Shown piece by piece: positions 59,755 through 64,000 of a stretch of 64,000 bases of DNA. Position 1 is the stretch's first letter. The number at the start of each line of letters is the position of its first letter. Below the pieces are notes generated by a model. The model saw only the letters and a list, made by a program, of their open reading frames with translations. It made no database searches and had not been told where the DNA came from. The stretch comes from Streptomyces asiaticus (GTDB taxonomy: Bacteria; Actinomycetota; Actinomycetes; Streptomycetales; Streptomycetaceae): the NCBI RefSeq assembly GCF_018138715.1, contig NZ_JAGSHX010000001.1:1256036-1320035 (forward strand), in the 5' to 3' direction. The translations under genes and the position numbers were made by a program.

Positions 59755-62169
59755 ATGACTGTGGTCGAACTGCCGCGGCCCGGCCGTCCCGAGAAGGCGC
59801 GGCTCTTCCCCGATCAGGTCAAGGCCGTCAAGCGGCTGGTACGGCACCTGCGCCGCGCCGGGACGCGGGGACTGTTCGTGTCGGCGACGGGGACCGGCAA
59901 GACACTGGTCTCGATCCGGGTGGCGGACGCACTCGGCGCGCGGCTGGTGCTGTTCGTGGTGCCCTCTCTGGACCTGGCGGCACAGACGGCACTGGCCTGG
60001 CGCCGGGACGGCCACGGCGAGCACATGGTGATCGTCTCCTCCCTGGACGCCAGAGGCCGGGACGACCTGGTCGGGGCGCGCGTCACGTCGACCACTGACC
60101 CGCACGCACTGGGCGGGCTGATGTCGGCGGTGGGGGAGGGCGAGGACCAGATTCCGGCGCTGACGGTGATCTGCACCTACGACTCCCTGAACAAGATCGA
60201 ACAAACCCAGAACACGAAGTACGCGGTCCCGCCGTTCGACCTCGCGGTCATGGACGAGGCGCACCGGATCGCAGGCCGCGCGGACAAGAAGTGGGCCATC
60301 GTCAACGACGCGAAGCGCATCCACGCGGACCGCCGCCTCTACATGACCCCACTCCGAGGATTTTCGCTGCGCCGGAGCTGGCCGAGTCCGCCGACACCAC
60401 CCGCCCGCGCCGCCGCCACCGCGGCGGCGCGGAGGCGGACGCGTTCGCCAACTCCATGGACAACGAGGCCGTGTACGGCAAGAAGGTCTTCGAGTACCCG
60501 CTCGCGCAGGCAGTCGCTGACGGCCGGGCTGCGGACTACCGCATCGTGATCCCCACCCTCACCGACGCCGACCTGCGCCGCCGCCTGAACCTGCCCGCCC
60601 CCGGCACAACCCGGCCCGGCGAGGATCAGGACACCGCGCTGCGCACCACCGCCCTGCACCTCGCAGTCCTGCGCGCCATGACCGAACACCGTCTGAAGAA
60701 GGTGCTGGTCTACTTCAACCTCGTCTCCGACGCCCGCCGCTTCCGCCCCCCACACCTTGCGCCAACTGGCCCGGACCGACCCCGGCCTGTGCCCGGACAT
60801 CACCCCCGAGCTGTTCTTCGCCCACGGCGAGCACACCCCCGCCCAGCGCGCCGACACCTTCGCCGCCTTCGCCGCCGCCGACTGCGCGATCCTCGCCAAC
60901 TCCCGCCTCATCGCCGAAGGCGTCGACATCCCCAGCGTGGACGCCATCGTCTTCGCCGACCCCACCCGCAGCGTCATCCGCTGCGTCCAGGCCCTCGGCC
61001 GCGCCCTGCGCCTGGACGTCTCCGGCAAGACCGCCAGCCTCATCGTCCCCGTCTACGTCCCGCCCGGCGCCGACGCCAAGAACATCCTCGGCACCGCCTA
61101 CGAACCCGTCTGGGCGATCGCCTGCGCACTGGCCAGCCACGACCACCGCATCCTCGAACGCCTCCCCGACAAGGCCAACCGCCTCCCACGCGAGACCAGC
61201 GACGTCATCGAACGCCGCTGGCACTTCGACTTCACCGTCCACCCCGAGCGCATCGCCCAAGCGATGGACCTGGCCTCCTTCGACCCCCGCGACCCGGCCG
61301 TCTCCCGCTCCCGCCGCCTCGGACTAGCCGCCGCCCAGGCCTACCACGACGAATATGGTCACCTCGACGTCCCCGCCGACCACGTGGACCCCACCGGCTA
61401 CACCCTGGGCACCTTCATCACCACCATGCGCGACGCCCGGAGGGCCGGCCGCCTGGAAGCCGCCTGGATCGCCGAACTCGACGCGCTCGGCATGATCTGG
61501 GACAAGCACGACGCCGCCTGGCGCTCCCGCCTCGCCGCCGCATCCGACTACCACCGCACCCACGGCCACCTCGCCGCCCCCGCCACCACCCCCGTCGGCG
61601 CCTGGCTCGCCGAACAACGCCACCTCGCCGCCAAGAACCAGCTCGACCCCGCCCGCGACGACGCCCTGACCGCCCTCGCCCCCGACTGGCGCCTGCCCCA
61701 CGGCGCGGACTGGCACCGCAAATACCACCTGCTGCGCACCCATCTCGCCGACGGCGCCGACCCAGCCACGCTCACCCCCGACACCCAGCTCGGCAGCGTG
61801 AAGATCGGCTCCTGGCTGCACCGCCAGCTCACCACCTGGCACACCCTCCACCCCGGCCAGCAGCACCTGATGACCTCCCTCGGTCTGACCCCCGACAGCA
61901 ACCCGCTCACCCCCGCCCGCCGCACCCGCCGCACCTTCACACAGACCGTCCAGCTCCTGGAACTCTTTCTCCACCGCGAAGGCCGCGCCCCTGCCGCCCG
62001 CGAGACGATCCGCGTTGACGGCGACACGGTCAGGATCGGCGCCTGGCTCGCCAAGGCCCGCACCAAGCACCGCGCCGGCCAGCTCCCCGACGACGAGGCA
62101 CGCCTGGTCGCCGCCCTTTTCGACGGTGACTGGACAACCGAAAACGCCATCCCGGCCGCCCTGGCGTAG
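59755..62169 (+). pseudogene. DEAH helicase with helicase-associated repeats, two frameshifts
   Basis: ATG 59755 follows GAGGAAGAG. The superfamily-2 helicase core has Walker A SATGTGKT at 43-50 and DEAH-type MDEAHR. After a missing base near 60350 it continues TPRIFAAPELAES and KKVFEYPLAQAVADGRAADY. After an extra C near 60735 it reads RTDPGLCPDITPELFFAHGE and QALGRALRLD (motif VI). The C-terminal third contains HA repeats (AYHDEYGHLDVPADH, YHRTHGHLAAP) and ends at 62169. Helicases of this type are found near Streptomyces telomeres (ttrA-like). Summed length is about 804 codons. Confidence 0.8.
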
Positions 62170-62215
62170 ATGCCGCTCCAGAACCACACACCTGGGCCCC
62201 ACGCTGCGCCCGTCG

Positions 62216-62543
62216 CCGCCGTCGGGCCGCCTGTTCCCCCTCAACCCGGCCACCGTGGACCTGTAGGCGGTCGGCGTGCACTGGGCCCTCGGCGACGCCG
62301 GCGCCGCGTTGGAGGCCGGGAAGGACCTGCGGCCCGCTCAGTTCCCGACCGTTGAGTCTGAGCGCAGGGCGCGGCTGGGCACGGACATGGCGCGGGCCTG
62401 GTGGGTCTGGAGGCGGCCCGAGCAGACCGCCCGCGCCCTGCTGGGCGCATACCGGGCCCGTCCCGGCGAGGTCCGAGACCCGCAGCGTCGTCACCGAACT
62501 GGCCGACCGGCGTCCGCTCACCACCGCGTTTATCCAGGGGTAG
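62216..62543 (+). pseudogene. C-terminal remnant of an XRE/TPR-type regulator
   Basis: The sequence FPLNPATVDL then TAG (62264-62266) then AVGVHWALGDAGAALEAGKD follows the helical-repeat end of the large HTH regulators common in Streptomyces, with the TAG where the family usually has Tyr. Near 62475 the frame shifts to reach VVTELADRRPLTTAFIQG and the stop at 62543. The N-terminal two thirds are missing. It is joined directly behind the helicase gene. Confidence 0.55.
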
Positions 62544-62727
62544 AGGGTACTGTGCGCAGGTCAGACCGAGTGCACCGACGTCAGGCAAGTTAGGTAAGTA
62601 CGGCTTCGGGAAGGCTGTTCGAGGCGGCCGAAGCCACCCGGCCTTGATCTGTCGCGCGAGAGCGACGGTCGCTTGGTATCGACTGCCTCCACCGACTCCG
62701 CGGCCCCGTGTCTCTCCCCGGCGGTCG

Positions 62728-63309
62728 TCACTCGGCGACCTCCGCCTCAGTCTCGGTCTTGGCGATCCAGATGAGGCTGCCGATCAGCACCACGTCGGCG
62801 GCGATGCTGCCCAGGTGCACGGGCCCGTGGTGGCACGCGTAGACGGCCGTGCCGACCTCGCAGCCGAGCGGTACGGCCCGGCCTTCGTGCTCTTGGTGGA
62901 CGGCGCACGCCAGGGCGACCAGGGAGCCGGTAACCCCGGGGACCGTGAGTGCTTCGATCGCCGCTTCATCGGTCTCCGGGTGGTCGACCGCGAGGAGTTG
63001 CAAGGCGCGCACTGCGGTGGTGTCGGTCAGGGCCTCCCGGGCGCCGCTCGGCAGCGATTCCTTGCCGGGCTGGACATTCCGCGAGGCGCCGAACAGGCAC
63101 CAGCCCACGGTCAGCGTCGGGAGGCGGCTGACCCCGGTGTAGAGCACCAGGCGGGGGTCCTCGAACCCGCCCGTCTGGTACAGGTCGACATCGCCGTAGA
63201 CGTCGAACGGCCCGGCCGGCATCGCCGTCGGCCACCCGGCGAACGCCTGCTCCATCGACGGGAGCTGTCGCTTGACGGCGTCGATGGCAGCGTCGTGATT
63301 GCCGCTCAC
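62728..63309 (-). CDS. Hypothetical protein with C-terminal membrane segment
   Basis: GTG 63309 has GGAGGG upstream; a longer frame to 63408 is less likely. The ~193-residue product begins VSGNHDAAIDAVKRQLPSME. It has a beta-rich middle (LVLYTGVSRLPTLTVGWCLF) and ends with a hydrophobic stretch (IAADVVLIGSLIWIAK) and an acidic tail. It is divergent from a regulator gene, with paired inverted repeats between them. No family is recognised. Confidence 0.6.
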   Translation of the reverse strand: MSGNHDAAIDAVKRQLPSMEQAFAGWPTAMPAGPFDVYGDVDLYQTGGFEDPRLVLYTGVSRLPTLTVGWCLFGASRNVQPGKESLPSGAREALTDTTAVRALQLLAVDHPETDEAAIEALTVPGVTGSLVALACAVHQEHEGRAVPLGCEVGTAVYACHHGPVHLGSIAADVVLIGSLIWIAKTETEAEVAE

Positions 63310-63416
63310 TGGGCTGATCCCTCCTTCTCGATGGCGGCCCGCGTCCAGCTTCGCCGCCACCCACTTGGCCGCCGAGGCGACGGTCCCGAAACGGCTTCGG
63401 GCCCCCAAGCATCCAC

Positions 63417-63518
63417 CCCTGAACGAACCGCCGTTTTCGTTGACTCCGGGGTTTGTTCAGGGTCGCACAGATGGTCTGAACGAACCGCCGGTTCCTGGCA
63501 TCATGCGGTTCGTTCAGA
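63417..63518. promoter_or_regulatory. Two related inverted repeats in a divergent promoter
   Basis: Site 1 is CCCTGAACGAACC (63417-63429) with GGTTTGTTCAGGG (63450-63462), one mismatch. Site 2 is TCTGAACGAACCGC (63475-63488) with the exact inverse at 63505-63518. Both use the half-site CTGAACGAACC. They lie upstream of the regulator start (63539) and of the divergent gene (63309), so autoregulation by the adjacent HTH protein is likely. Confidence 0.75.
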
Positions 63519-63538
63519 GCGGCGGCTGGAGGTTCACC

Positions 63539-64000
63539 GTGTCCGAGGCTCCGTACGGTTCAACTGCCTGCGCCTGCGAGCCGCGCGGAAGGAGGGTGGC
63601 CTGACGGTGGCTGAGATCGCCAGGGCGGCCAGCGCGAGCGACAGGACGGTGAGCTTCTACCTGAGCGGGCAGCGGCACCCGCGAGCCGAGGTTTGCCTCG
63701 CCTGGCCCGTGCGGTCGGGGTGGCCGATCCGCTCGACCTATGCGACCTCCTGAAGGACGGTGAGCGGATCGTCCACCTGCGGGTGCGGGTCGGGAAGAGC
63801 CGGGCAACGGTGGCTGCTGACCTCGGCTGGCACCCGGATACCTACCGGGAGTGGGAGACCCGCGGGCACGCGCCGGACAAGATGACCGGTCCACGCGGCG
63901 CTGGGAAGACGACCCCGGCGGCCCGGCTGGGGCTGGCGGGTGAACACCCCGTTCTTCATCAGGCCCGTGGTCGAGAAGGGCGTGAGCATCGACGGCACGT
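63539..64000 (+). pseudogene. XRE-family regulator, two frameshifts, runs off window
   Basis: GTG 63539 has GGAGG at six bases. After VSEAPYGST the frame shifts near 63566 to LRLRAARKEGGLTVAEIARA and SDRTVSFYLSGQRHPRAEV, a Cro/C1 HTH. A missing base near 63706 shifts it again to LARAVGVADPLDLCDLLKDG and DLGWHPDTYREWETRGHAPD. The last part visible continues to the window edge without a stop. The paired operators just upstream support a working regulator, so the frameshifts may be sequencing artefacts. Confidence 0.65.

Noticed and set aside
56000..64000. Telomere palindrome array near tap-tpg
   Set aside because: I looked for the dense short palindromes with GCGAAGC-type loops that mark Streptomyces ends and did not find an array; the true end is probably outside the window.
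1..64000. CRISPR array or tRNA/rRNA gene
   Set aside because: No regularly spaced identical repeats of CRISPR length and no recognisable tRNA or rRNA sequence were seen on either strand by eye.

Overview
This is a very GC-rich window with strong third-position GC bias, GTG/TTG starts and many 4-nt start/stop overlaps. It almost certainly comes from a Streptomyces or close relative. A telomere-maintenance gene pair (tap-tpg, 56.8-59.6 kb) points to a linear replicon: the outer arm of a linear chromosome, or a linear plasmid. The dense pile-up of insertion sequences, broken genes and transposition modules fits a terminal arm. No telomere palindrome array is visible inside the window.

Layout. 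0-7 kb: tail of an IS630-type transposase, a three-gene ABC transporter operon, hypothetical genes, a Tn3 transposase scrap and an MFS exporter. 7.2-10.1 kb: a small conserved gene split by a complete group II intron whose exons rejoin in frame. 10-14 kb: a frameshifted tyrosine recombinase relic, two small genes and an IS1380 transposase. 14.4-17.1 kb: a small membrane-protein operon and a 496-residue membrane protein with an unrecognised C-terminal domain. 17.8-22.7 kb: a serine recombinase, then a secreted-protein gene hit by an IS701-type element (exact 4-bp duplication) and by an IS5-derived mini-element. 22.7-27.2 kb: a LysR-controlled catabolic operon of two amidohydrolase/decarboxylase genes around an aldehyde dehydrogenase. 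28-30 kb: a quinone-oxidoreductase gene divergent from an XRE regulator, with a near-ideal operator between them. 30-31.5 kb: a second, truncated IS701 copy joined to a truncated Ymh-type gene.

31.5-56.7 kb is dominated by Tn7/Tn5053/Mu-like transposition genes. They include a TniQ-type protein carrying helicase-associated (HA) repeats and split by a passenger-bearing IS21 element; a plus-strand ATPase/DDE-transposase module; an ApeA-like HEPN gene; and a minus-strand run of genes coupled by GTGA overlaps. That run encodes a TnsA-like protein lacking its acidic residues, a TnsB-like protein lacking two of three catalytic residues, an intact TnsB-like transposase, a TnsC/TniB ATPase and a TniQ protein, followed by a separate HA-repeat gene. 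A further TniQ gene lies upstream, directly behind tap-tpg, and all of these read in the same direction.

56.8-64 kb: tpg and tap, a divergent DEAH helicase with HA repeats, and between them five CGTAC boxes at exact 11-bp spacing inside a flanking inverted repeat. Regulator genes and a small membrane protein close the window.

Many otherwise full-length genes carry one or more single-base frameshifts, several of them in G or C runs where one base more or less restores the frame. This could be assembly error rather than decay, so every frameshift call below should be read with that in mind.
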